From JBBRYW01 sp038237235 (GTDB lineage: Bacteria > Actinomycetota > Thermoleophilia > Gaiellales > Gaiellaceae): DNA of 32,474 nucleotides. Numbering within the stretch: position 1 is the stretch's first letter; every line of letters begins with the position of its first letter. Position numbers and translations under genes: made by a program. Location: positions 1 through 32,474 of the forward strand of contig JBBRYW010000021.1 in the NCBI GenBank assembly GCA_038237235.1, read 5' to 3'. Shown here piece by piece: positions 15,117 through 21,811 of the stretch. Under the pieces are notes generated by a model, which saw nothing but the letters and a program-made list of their open reading frames with translations, ran no database searches and was not told where the DNA came from.

Positions 15117-15122
15117 TACCTT
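15117..15122 (+). promoter_or_regulatory. Candidate -10 element for the small membrane protein gene
   Basis: TACCTT lies 7 nt before the ATG at 15130, with no ribosome site in the gap, so this too looks leaderless. Confidence 0.3.
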
Positions 15123-15129
15123 CCGATCC

Positions 15130-15345
15130 ATGCGCGTTCTCGCCGCCTCGCTCGATGCGACCACCTTTCTGGTCGCCTGGGCCCTCGCCGGAGCAGCGTC
15201 CATCGCCGTCTTTCTGCATGCGAACAAGCACGGCAGCCGTCACGCAACGGCCTGGGGCATGGGCGTCTTCCTCTTTCTGGGCCTCGTCCTTCCGGTCTAC
15301 GTCATCCACTACCGGATGGCCCGCCGAACGCGCCGGCGGTTCTAG
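15130..15345 (+). CDS. Small two-helix membrane protein, unknown function
   Basis: This 71-aa protein has two hydrophobic segments, about residues 11-29 (TTFLVAWALAGAASIAVFL) and 43-59 (GMGVFLFLGLVLPVYVI). They are separated by a short polar loop, and the C-terminus is strongly basic (RMARRTRRRF). It is probably an inner-membrane protein with the basic tail in the cytoplasm. The architecture is common in actinobacterial hypotheticals and no function can be assigned. It follows the uronate-dehydrogenase-like gene by 33 nt and ends 4 nt inside the convergent secreted-protein gene. Confidence 0.65.
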   Translation: MRVLAASLDATTFLVAWALAGAASIAVFLHANKHGSRHATAWGMGVFLFLGLVLPVYVIHYRMARRTRRRF

Positions 15346-15761
15346 CAGCGCGTGGTGGGGTCGAGCTCGTCGTACCAGCGACCGGCGGCCTTCACATAGA
15401 GGTCGTTCTTGACGGTGAAGGCCCATCTGCGTCCCTGGACATAGCGGTAGTTCACGTACGCCTTGGCTCCTCGAATGCGCACCGCGACGAGCACCAGCCG
15501 CAGCTTCCTGAGCGTCGGTCGGCTGCTTTGCGCCTTCCGGCGGAACTTCGTGTAGCCGCAGTGAGCGCGGAAACGGGCGGTGAAGAGCCCGTAGAGCTGG
15601 CGGTACTTACCCCCTCGCAGGTACGAGTCCTCGAGGCGAACGACCGCGTTCGGCGTCGCCGGGGAAGCGGATCCCGAGTTGGGCGTGGCCGCCGCGGCGA
15701 GAACGCTGGCGGCGATTGCGATAGCGGCGAGGAGGCGAGCGGCTCTCAAGGAGTCCTTCAC
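15342..15761 (-). CDS. Secreted hypothetical protein
   Basis: This is a 139-aa protein from GTG 15761 with a Sec-type signal: basic KDSLRAARLL, a hydrophobic AAIAIAASVLAAAA, then a Ser/Pro/Thr-rich stretch. The mature part contains GGKYRQLYGLFTARFR, RLVLVAVRIRGAKAYVNYRY and an ending GRWYDELDPTTRC. That is a small alpha/beta layout reminiscent of NTF2-like or nuclear-transport-factor-type secreted domains, but I cannot assign a family firmly. The frame is open to an ATG at 15842; the shorter start is chosen because the signal peptide begins there and a TAGAGT hexamer lies about 19 nt upstream. Confidence 0.6.
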   Translation of the reverse strand: MKDSLRAARLLAAIAIAASVLAAAATPNSGSASPATPNAVVRLEDSYLRGGKYRQLYGLFTARFRAHCGYTKFRRKAQSSRPTLRKLRLVLVAVRIRGAKAYVNYRYVQGRRWAFTVKNDLYVKAAGRWYDELDPTTRC

Positions 15762-15832
15762 TGGCGAAGAGGAAGCGGGGACTCTAGCTGCGGAGACCTC
15801 CGCAGGCGGACGCATGGTCGTCCGAAGGCTCA

Positions 15833-16372
15833 GTGCCCACATCCGCCACGTCGGCCGCGCGGCATCCGGAGCGCAGCCTACGCTCGGAGCACTTGCGCGA
15901 GCACCGGATCAGCCACAGCGTCTTCGGTGAGAGCTCGTTTGGCGCGGCTGCGGAGCGAGCCGCGCGACTCTTTGGCACTCCCCAGTACATCGTCGGGCAG
16001 TCAATCGCGGTCGTCGTCTGGATCGCGCTTAACAGCGCCGCGGTCGCCTTCCAGTGGGACCCGTACCCGTTCATCCTGCTCAATCTCGCGTTCTCGACGC
16101 AGGCGGCATATGCGGCGCCACTGATCCTGCTCGCGCAAACTCGGCAGGCCGACCGGGACAAGGCCGCCGTGGAGCGTGACGAGCTCCGACACGAGCATCA
16201 GGTTCAGGAAGCGGCGGACCACGTAGCTGCCATCCAGGCCGAGACGGAGAGCCTGCGAACGCTCCTGCAATCGAACACCGATCTCACGCAGCAGGACAAG
16301 GATCTGACCGAAGAGGTGGCGAGGCTCGCGCGCGAGACGCATCGATTGCTGCGGGATCAGCGCGGCGCCTGA
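15833..16372 (+). CDS. DUF1003 family membrane protein
   Basis: This 179-aa protein matches the DUF1003 layout. A soluble N-terminus is followed by two transmembrane segments (about residues 52-73, IVGQSIAVVVWIALNSAAVAF, and about 78-101). Next comes the family motif DPYPFILLNLAFSTQAAYAAP with AQTRQADRDK at its end, and then a long coiled-coil-like tail rich in Glu, Ala, Leu and Arg to the C-terminus. The molecular function of the family is not known. The assigned GTG start gives a basic, His-rich leader that may be slightly too long. The gene diverges from the secreted hypothetical. Confidence 0.85.
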   Translation: MPTSATSAARHPERSLRSEHLREHRISHSVFGESSFGAAAERAARLFGTPQYIVGQSIAVVVWIALNSAAVAFQWDPYPFILLNLAFSTQAAYAAPLILLAQTRQADRDKAAVERDELRHEHQVQEAADHVAAIQAETESLRTLLQSNTDLTQQDKDLTEEVARLARETHRLLRDQRGA

Positions 16373-16419
16373 CGCGGGACCGACCGCTTCGAGCCCGAAG
16401 CGAGCCGGACCGACTGCTG

Positions 16420-16425
16420 TACCCT
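16420..16425 (+). promoter_or_regulatory. Candidate -10 element for the FAD-linked oxidase
   Basis: TACCCT lies 8 nt before the GTG at 16434 and is preceded by TG in an extended -10 position. No Shine-Dalgarno is seen. Confidence 0.35.
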
Positions 16426-16433
16426 CGCACCCC

Positions 16434-17828
16434 GTGAAGCGCGTCGATGGTCGGACGGCCGGGGCATCCGTGGAGCCGGACCTTCGAGCGGCGTTCGGCG
16501 ACGGCGTCGTCCTGCCGGGCGTGGCCGCCTTCTACCTCGAGGACGCCACCGAGGCGCGCGGCCTGCACGGTCGCGCAGACGCGGTCGCGCTGCCCCGCAC
16601 GACTGAGGAGGCCGCCGCTCTCGTCGCCTGGTGCTACGAGCGCGACGTCCCGATCGTGCCACGCGGCGGCGGAACCGGGTTCGCGGGCGGCGCGGTGCCG
16701 CTCGACGGCGGTCTCGTACTCGGTCTCGAGCGGCTGACGCGCGTCCGCTCCTTCGAGCCACTGCTCTGGCGAGCGCACGTGGAGGCCGGCATGACCACGG
16801 CGGCAGTCCGGCAGCTCGCCCGCGAGAGCGGGCTCTTCTTTCCCCCTGATCCAGGCGCGGCCGAGCAGTCGCAGATCGGCGGCAATATCGCCACGAACGC
16901 GGGCGGCCCCCATGCCTTCAAGTACGGCGTCACGGGCGCCTGGATCACCGGCCTCGAGGTCGTCGTACCCCCCGGTCGCGTGCTGACCGTCGGCGGCCCG
17001 TTCCGAAAGGACGTGGCGACGTACGACCTTCGGAGTCTCATCGTCGGCTCGGAGGGGACGCTCGGAATCGTCACGGCAGCGTGGTTGAAGCTCCTGCCCG
17101 CGCCCGAGGCCGCGCTACCCGTCGCCGCCTTCTACCGCGAGACCCAGGCGGGATGCGAGGCGATCGAGCGAGTGGTCGGCTCCGGGATCCGTGCCGCCGC
17201 GCTCGAGTACCTCGACTCCGGTACGCTCGCCGCCTCGGGAGCCAGCTTCCCGGCTCCCGTGCCCGACGGTGCGACGTTCCTGGTCGTCTCCGAGGCGGAC
17301 GGCAGCGCCGCCGAGGCGGCCGCCGGACGCGAGGAACTGCTCGACGCGCTCCGTGACGACGCGATCGGGCTGCACGCGCCGGTCGACACCGGGTCGGTCG
17401 CGGCACTCTGGCGCTGGCGGGACGGTGTGTCGATCGCGGTGACCGCGCAGCGCGGCGGGAAGGTGAGCGAGGATATCGTCGTGCCGCTCGAGCGGCTGCG
17501 CGAGGCGATCGAGGGCACGATCGAAATCGGTGCCCGCCACGACCTCCCCGCTCTCAGCTGGGGCCACGCGGGCGATGGCAACCTGCATTCGACCTTTCTT
17601 CTCTCGCGCGCCGACGACGGCGCGCTCGCTCGCGCCGAGGCTGCCGCCGGGGAGCTGTTCGAGCTCGCGCTCTCGCTTGGGGGCTCGATCTCGGGCGAGC
17701 ATGGAATCGGCTACGTCAAGCGTACGCAGCTCGTGCGCCAGACCGACCCCGCCACTTTCGCCCTCCTGACCGCCGTGAAGGACTCGTTCGACCCGAAGGG
17801 GCTACTTAACCCGGGCAAGAAGCTCTAA
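16434..17828 (+). CDS. FAD-linked 2-hydroxyacid oxidase (GlcD / D-lactate dehydrogenase family)
   Basis: This is a 464-aa flavoenzyme of the FAD_binding_4/FAD-oxidase_C family, which oxidises glycolate, D-lactate or another 2-hydroxyacid. The FAD-binding domain shows PRGGGTGFAGGAVP at about residues 76-89 and GGNIATNAGG further on, with GSEGTLGIVT at the end of the cap junction. The C-terminal domain contains the metal/active-site segment WGHAGDGNLHSTF and the GEHGIGYVKR motif. It is followed after 10 nt by an FAH-family hydrolase whose likely products are pyruvate and a 2-hydroxyacid. Reoxidation of that hydroxyacid is the natural role here. Glycolate versus D- or L-lactate cannot be decided from sequence. 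Confidence 0.88.
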   Translation: MKRVDGRTAGASVEPDLRAAFGDGVVLPGVAAFYLEDATEARGLHGRADAVALPRTTEEAAALVAWCYERDVPIVPRGGGTGFAGGAVPLDGGLVLGLERLTRVRSFEPLLWRAHVEAGMTTAAVRQLARESGLFFPPDPGAAEQSQIGGNIATNAGGPHAFKYGVTGAWITGLEVVVPPGRVLTVGGPFRKDVATYDLRSLIVGSEGTLGIVTAAWLKLLPAPEAALPVAAFYRETQAGCEAIERVVGSGIRAAALEYLDSGTLAASGASFPAPVPDGATFLVVSEADGSAAEAAAGREELLDALRDDAIGLHAPVDTGSVAALWRWRDGVSIAVTAQRGGKVSEDIVVPLERLREAIEGTIEIGARHDLPALSWGHAGDGNLHSTFLLSRADDGALARAEAAAGELFELALSLGGSISGEHGIGYVKRTQLVRQTDPATFALLTAVKDSFDPKGLLNPGKKL

Positions 17829-17838
17829 CCTCCCGGCC

Positions 17839-18546
17839 ATGACGCGGACGGTGCGCGAAGAATGGCAGCGGCGGTTCGGGCGCGACCAGCCGGGGAAGAT
17901 CGTCTGCGTCGGGCTCAACTACCGCGACCATGCGGACGAGCAGGGGGTGGAACTACCCGCGGAGCCGCTCCTCTTCGCGAAGTTCGCCAATACGCTGATC
18001 GACTCGGGTGAGCCGATCGTGCTCCCGCCCGAGGCGGAGCACGTCGACGCCGAGGCCGAGCTCGCGATCGTGATCGGCCGGCGCGTGAGGCGGATCTCGG
18101 CGGAAGACGCGCTCGGCGCGGTGGCCGGCTACCTGTGCGCAAACGACGTGAGCGCTCGAAACCTCCAGTTCTCCGACGGTCAGTGGCTGCGCGGGAAGAG
18201 TTTTGACAGCTTCTGCCCTCTATCGGCACCGATCGTCCCGGTCGAGGAGCTCGGCGATGCGGACGACCTGCGGGTCGTGCAGCGCCTGAACGGCGAGGAG
18301 CTCCAGGACTCGCGAACGAGTCAGCTGATCTTCGGGGTACGCGCGATCGTGGCGCACGCGTCGAGCGTCTTCACCCTGGAGCCCGGCGACCTCATTCTCA
18401 CCGGCACTCCCGCGGGGGTCGGCGTGTTCCGCGAGCCGAAGATCGCCTTGCAGCCCGGAGACGAGGTCGAGGTCGAGGTCGAGAGCGTGGGCTCGGTGCG
18501 GAACCCGGTCGTCGCCGAGGTCCCCACTTCCGGAGCGGAACGCTAA
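17839..18546 (+). CDS. FAH-family hydrolase (2,4-diketo-3-deoxy-sugar-acid hydrolase candidate)
   Basis: This is a 235-aa fumarylacetoacetate-hydrolase-fold enzyme. Typical motifs are VGLNYRDHA (about residues 24-32), the metal-binding EAELAIVIG (about 71-79), NDVSARNLQFSDGQW with GKSFDSFCPLSAP, and LTGTPAGVG. This pattern is shared by the 2,4-diketo-3-deoxy-L-fuconate/rhamnonate/pentonate hydrolases and by related acylpyruvases. The setting (an oxidase upstream, and a sugar-acid dehydratase and SDR convergent on the other strand) favours cleavage of a 2,4-diketo-3-deoxy acid to pyruvate plus glycolate or lactate. Its end overlaps the convergent dehydratase end by 4 nt. A TAACCT hexamer 7 nt before the ATG could give an additional leaderless start. 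Confidence 0.85.
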   Translation: MTRTVREEWQRRFGRDQPGKIVCVGLNYRDHADEQGVELPAEPLLFAKFANTLIDSGEPIVLPPEAEHVDAEAELAIVIGRRVRRISAEDALGAVAGYLCANDVSARNLQFSDGQWLRGKSFDSFCPLSAPIVPVEELGDADDLRVVQRLNGEELQDSRTSQLIFGVRAIVAHASSVFTLEPGDLILTGTPAGVGVFREPKIALQPGDEVEVEVESVGSVRNPVVAEVPTSGAER

Positions 18547-20267
18547 AGGTACGTCGTCGACTCGCGGACGACCGCGGAGCGGCCGCGCAGGAAGGCGAAG
18601 TCGCAGCCCTCGTTCGCCTGCAGGACCTGTTCGGCGTACATTCGCCTGTAGCCGCGCTCGTCCTTCCGCGCCGGCGGAGTCCAGGCCGAGCGCCGCCGCA
18701 CGAGCTCGGCCTCGCCGACGAGCAGATCGAGCCGGCGCTCGTCCACGTCGAGCCTGATCCGGTCCCCCGTCTCGACAAGCGCGAGCGGGCCCCCGACCGC
18801 CGACTCTGGCGCAACGTGCAGCACGACGGCCCCGTACGACGTCCCGCTCATGCGCGCGTCGCTGATCCGCAGCATGTCTTCCACTCCGGCCTTCAACAGC
18901 TTCGCCGGAATCGGCAAGTGCCCCCACTCCGGCATCCCGGGCGCGCCCACCGGGCCGCCGTTTCTCAGGACGAGCACGGAGTGGGCGTCGACGTCCAGGT
19001 CCGGGTCGTCGATCCGCGCCGCGAGCTCCTCGTTGTCGTCGAACACAACGGCGCGACCCTCGTGGCGCAGGAGCCGGCCGTCTGCCGCCGAGATCTTCAT
19101 CACGGCGCCGTCCGGGCAGAGGCTGCCGCCGAGGACGACGAGGCTGCCGCCCTCGTCGAGCGGACGAAGGCGCGGCCGGATCACGCGCTCGTCGATCAGC
19201 TCGGCGTCCGCGAGGTTCTCGCCGACCGTGGCACCGCTCACCGTCGGGGAGTCCAGGTGCAGCAAGTCGCCGATCTGCGCCATCGCGGCCGGCAGGCCCC
19301 CCGCGTAGTAGAAGTCCTCCATCAGGTACTCGCCGGCCGGCTTCAGGTTCGCGAGCCAGGGGGTCGAGGCGCAAAGGTCGTCGAAGAGGCCGAGCGGAAG
19401 GTCGACGCCGAGGCGGCCGGCGTACGCCGTCAGGTGGAGGATCGCGTTGGTGGAGCCCGAGATCGCGTGCAGCACCCGGATCGCGTTCTCGAGCGCCTCG
19501 CGCGTGACGATGTCCGACAGCCGCACGTTGCTGTCGACGAGGTCGACGATCGCCCGGCCCGCCGCTTCGGCGGCCGCCTTGTGACGCGAGTCGGCCGCCG
19601 GAATTGCAGCCGTGCCGGGGAGCGAGAGGCCGAGCGCCTCGGTCATGCACGCCATCGTCGACGCGGTGCCCATCGTCATGCAGTGGCCGTGCGAGCGGGA
19701 GATCGAGCCCTCGAGCTCCTTCAGGTCGCGCTCCGTGATCCGCCCGGCGCGGTACTCCTCGTTGTAGTGCCAGCAGTCGCTGCACGAGCCGAGCTCGCGG
19801 CCGCGCCAGTGGCCGTTCAGCATCGGCCCGCCCGTCACCACGATCGTCGGGACATCGGCGCTCGCCGCGCCCATGATGCTCGCCGGGTTCGTCTTGTCGC
19901 AGCCGGTGAGCAGGACGACGCCGTCGAGTGGGTTCGAGCGGATCGTCTCCTCGACGTCCATCGCCATCAGGTTGCGATAGAGCATCGTCGTCGGCTTCAT
20001 CAGGGTCTCGCCGAGCGACATGACGCCGAACTCGAGCGGAAAGCCGCCCGCCTGCAGCACGCCCCGCTTGACGGACTCGGCGACCGCGCGCAGGTGGACG
20101 TTGCAGTTGACGAGCTCGCTCCAGCTGTTGCAGATCCCGATCACCGGCTTCCCGCGGAACGACTCGTCGCTGAAGCCTTCCGACTTCAGCCAGGAGCGGT
20201 GCAGGAAGCCGTCCAGGTCGCGGCGCTCGAGCCACGCGCGGCTGCGGTACCCGTCAGTAGGTGGCAC
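18543..20267 (-). CDS. IlvD/Edd family sugar-acid dehydratase
   Basis: This is a 574-aa dehydratase of the IlvD/Edd family, most like the sugar-acid branch (L-arabonate, D-xylonate, L-fuconate-type dehydratases). It converts an aldonate to a 2-keto-3-deoxy acid with an Fe-S cluster and Mg. Cluster cysteines are visible in GICNSWSELVNCN, TGCDKTNPAS and SHGHCMTMGTAS. The segment GGPMLNGHWRGRELGS and the late SDARMSGTSYGAVVLH are diagnostic of the family and of the non-amino-acid branch. GTG 20267 gives a 14-nt overlap with the SDR upstream; GTG 20294 is an equally legal start adding nine residues. It is the third gene of the GntR-SDR-dehydratase operon and probably the committing step of the pathway. 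Confidence 0.9.
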   Translation of the reverse strand: MPPTDGYRSRAWLERRDLDGFLHRSWLKSEGFSDESFRGKPVIGICNSWSELVNCNVHLRAVAESVKRGVLQAGGFPLEFGVMSLGETLMKPTTMLYRNLMAMDVEETIRSNPLDGVVLLTGCDKTNPASIMGAASADVPTIVVTGGPMLNGHWRGRELGSCSDCWHYNEEYRAGRITERDLKELEGSISRSHGHCMTMGTASTMACMTEALGLSLPGTAAIPAADSRHKAAAEAAGRAIVDLVDSNVRLSDIVTREALENAIRVLHAISGSTNAILHLTAYAGRLGVDLPLGLFDDLCASTPWLANLKPAGEYLMEDFYYAGGLPAAMAQIGDLLHLDSPTVSGATVGENLADAELIDERVIRPRLRPLDEGGSLVVLGGSLCPDGAVMKISAADGRLLRHEGRAVVFDDNEELAARIDDPDLDVDAHSVLVLRNGGPVGAPGMPEWGHLPIPAKLLKAGVEDMLRISDARMSGTSYGAVVLHVAPESAVGGPLALVETGDRIRLDVDERRLDLLVGEAELVRRRSAWTPPARKDERGYRRMYAEQVLQANEGCDFAFLRGRSAVVRESTTYL

Positions 20268-20979
20268 GGCCGCCGCTGATGTCGAAGACCGCACCCGTGG
20301 AAAAGCTGCACCGCTCGGACGCGAGCCAGGCGACGAGCTCGGCGACCTCTCGGGCCTCGCCCGGCCGCCCCATCGGGATCCTGCTCAGCATGTACTGGAC
20401 GTGCGTCTCCGACATCTGCTCGAGGAGCTCGGTTCGGATCACCGCCGGCGTGACGCAGTTGACGACGACGCCCTCGGTCGCGACCTCCTTCGCGATCGCC
20501 TTCGTGAGGCCGATCAGGCCCGCCTTCGACGCGGAGTACGGGACGGCGTTCGGGTTTCCCTCCTTGCCGGCGATACTGGCGACGTTCACGATCCGGCCGT
20601 AGCCGCGCTCCCGCATGCCGGGCAGCACCACTCGGCAGCAGTAGAAGGCTGCGAAGAGGTTGATCCGAAGCACGCTCTCCCAGTCGTCGTCGGTCAGCTC
20701 CCACGTCGGTACCGAGCGGCCCGCGATGCCGGCGTTGTTGACGAGGATTTCGACCGCTCCCAGGCGCATGGCGACCTCGGCCGCCATGCGCTCGACGTCG
20801 GCACGGTCCGTGAGATCGGCGACGAAGGGCTCGAGGCCGGCGGACGCAGCCGCCTCAGCAAGGCGTTCTTCGTCCCGGTCGACGGCAGCCACGCGTGCGC
20901 CCTCGCGCGAGAGGCGCTCGGCGATCGCGAGACCGATGCCCCGGGCGGCTCCGGTGACGATGGCGACCCGGCCCGTCAT
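20254..20979 (-). CDS. SDR family oxidoreductase (2-keto-3-deoxy-sugar-acid dehydrogenase candidate)
   Basis: This is a 241-aa classical short-chain dehydrogenase. TGAARGIG is at residues 9-16, NNAG at about 81-84, and the catalytic set is N107, S135 (NVASIAG), Y148 and K152 (YSASKAG). Asp at about 34 (AAVDRDEE) after the second strand favours NAD. The family alone is generic (FabG-like). It is, however, coupled to the GntR regulator by an ATGA overlap and overlaps the IlvD-type dehydratase. That is the arrangement expected for a 2-keto-3-deoxy-sugar-acid 4-dehydrogenase feeding the FAH-type hydrolase encoded nearby. Confidence 0.88.
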   Translation of the reverse strand: MTGRVAIVTGAARGIGLAIAERLSREGARVAAVDRDEERLAEAAASAGLEPFVADLTDRADVERMAAEVAMRLGAVEILVNNAGIAGRSVPTWELTDDDWESVLRINLFAAFYCCRVVLPGMRERGYGRIVNVASIAGKEGNPNAVPYSASKAGLIGLTKAIAKEVATEGVVVNCVTPAVIRTELLEQMSETHVQYMLSRIPMGRPGEAREVAELVAWLASERCSFSTGAVFDISGGRATY

Positions 20980-21677
20980 GACGCGATCATCTCAGAGGGC
21001 AGCGTCTCCCACAGCAGCTCGACCCCCCAGCGGATGCTCGCATGAATCACGTGCTCTGCCGCCTGGCCGTCGCGTGCCCCGCAGGCACGAACGAACTCGC
21101 GATAGTGGGCGAGCGAGCGCGCGAACCGCGCACGGGTGGAGAGAATCAGGCGGTTGTAGCGCTCTGCCCGCCAGAAGAACCGCTCGACGTCGGCCAGGAG
21201 GCGCTGGCGGCCCGCGGCCCGGTAGCACGCGGCGTGCAGCTCCCAGCGGGTCTTGAGATACGCGTCCACTTCCCGGCGCTGGGCGAGGCCCTTGAGCTCG
21301 CCGAGCAGCTCGCGCATCCGCGCGACGTCACCGTCCTCCACCGCCTCGGCTCCGAGGCGGGCGGCAAGCCCCTCGAGCCCGAAGCGCGCCGCATAGACCT
21401 CCTCCAGGCCCTCTCTCGTCAACCGGCTCACGGCCGCCCGTCCGGTGCGCCCGATCTCGACGAGACCCTCGCGCTCGAGCATCCCGAGCACCATCCGGAC
21501 CGGCGTCGGCGAGACGCCGAGCCGCCCGGCCAGCTCCCGGTGTCGCAGCGGCGTTCCCTCCGTCAGTCGCCCGTGGACGATCAGGTCCCGCAGTCTCGCC
21601 GCCACCTCTCGCTCGACCGACGGCCGGCCCGCGAGCGGGACAACCGAGACGAGCGTGTCGAGGGCGGGCTCGTTCAC
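20976..21677 (-). CDS. GntR family transcriptional regulator, FCD subfamily
   Basis: This is a 233-aa GntR/FCD regulator. The N-terminal winged helix spans about residues 20-85, with the recognition part around RELAGRLGVSPTPVRMVL and the wing at EREGLVEIGRTGRAAVS. It is followed by a helical FCD ligand-binding domain with His residues suitable for metal and sugar-acid binding (RWELHAACYRAAG, HVIHASIRWG). The GTG start at 21677 follows a perfect palindrome centred 25 nt upstream, and the same element recurs before the first hyuA gene. The regulator therefore probably controls its own operon and the hydantoinase-like operon. The inducer is likely a pathway acid. Confidence 0.9.
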   Translation of the reverse strand: MNEPALDTLVSVVPLAGRPSVEREVAARLRDLIVHGRLTEGTPLRHRELAGRLGVSPTPVRMVLGMLEREGLVEIGRTGRAAVSRLTREGLEEVYAARFGLEGLAARLGAEAVEDGDVARMRELLGELKGLAQRREVDAYLKTRWELHAACYRAAGRQRLLADVERFFWRAERYNRLILSTRARFARSLAHYREFVRACGARDGQAAEHVIHASIRWGVELLWETLPSEMIAS

Positions 21678-21692
21678 AATTGCGCAGGAAGG

Positions 21693-21710
21693 ATGCTATT
21701 TCAAATAGCG
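21693..21710. promoter_or_regulatory. Palindromic operator, copy 1 (upstream of the GntR gene)
   Basis: ATGCTATTTCAAATAGCG contains the perfect dyad GCTATTT-C-AAATAGC (21695-21709). It lies between the divergent GntR and peptidase starts, 16 nt from the GntR GTG. Seventeen of its 18 bases recur before the hyuA gene at 23561-23578. FCD-type GntR proteins commonly bind short AT-rich dyads of this size, so it is the likely binding site of the neighbouring regulator. Confidence 0.65.
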
Positions 21711-21793
21711 GGCAGCGCGACAGGGTGCACAGTCCCGATCGCCTGATGTCCGCACCACCGTCGACAGAGACATACGAACGCGGCTCGCTCTTG

Positions 21794-21799
21794 TACCGT
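21794..21799 (+). promoter_or_regulatory. Candidate -10 element for the secreted peptidase
   Basis: TACCGT lies 9 nt before GTG 21809 and 12 nt before ATG 21812, with no ribosome site between. It is a weak call made by analogy with other starts in the window. Confidence 0.28.
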
Positions 21800-21811
21800 A
21801 GCCCGTCCGTG

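Noticed and set aside
18220..20235. A 671-codon minus-strand frame overlapping the dehydratase
   Set aside because: The other minus frame encodes a complete IlvD/Edd protein with all motifs; this one is compositionally biased and motif-free.
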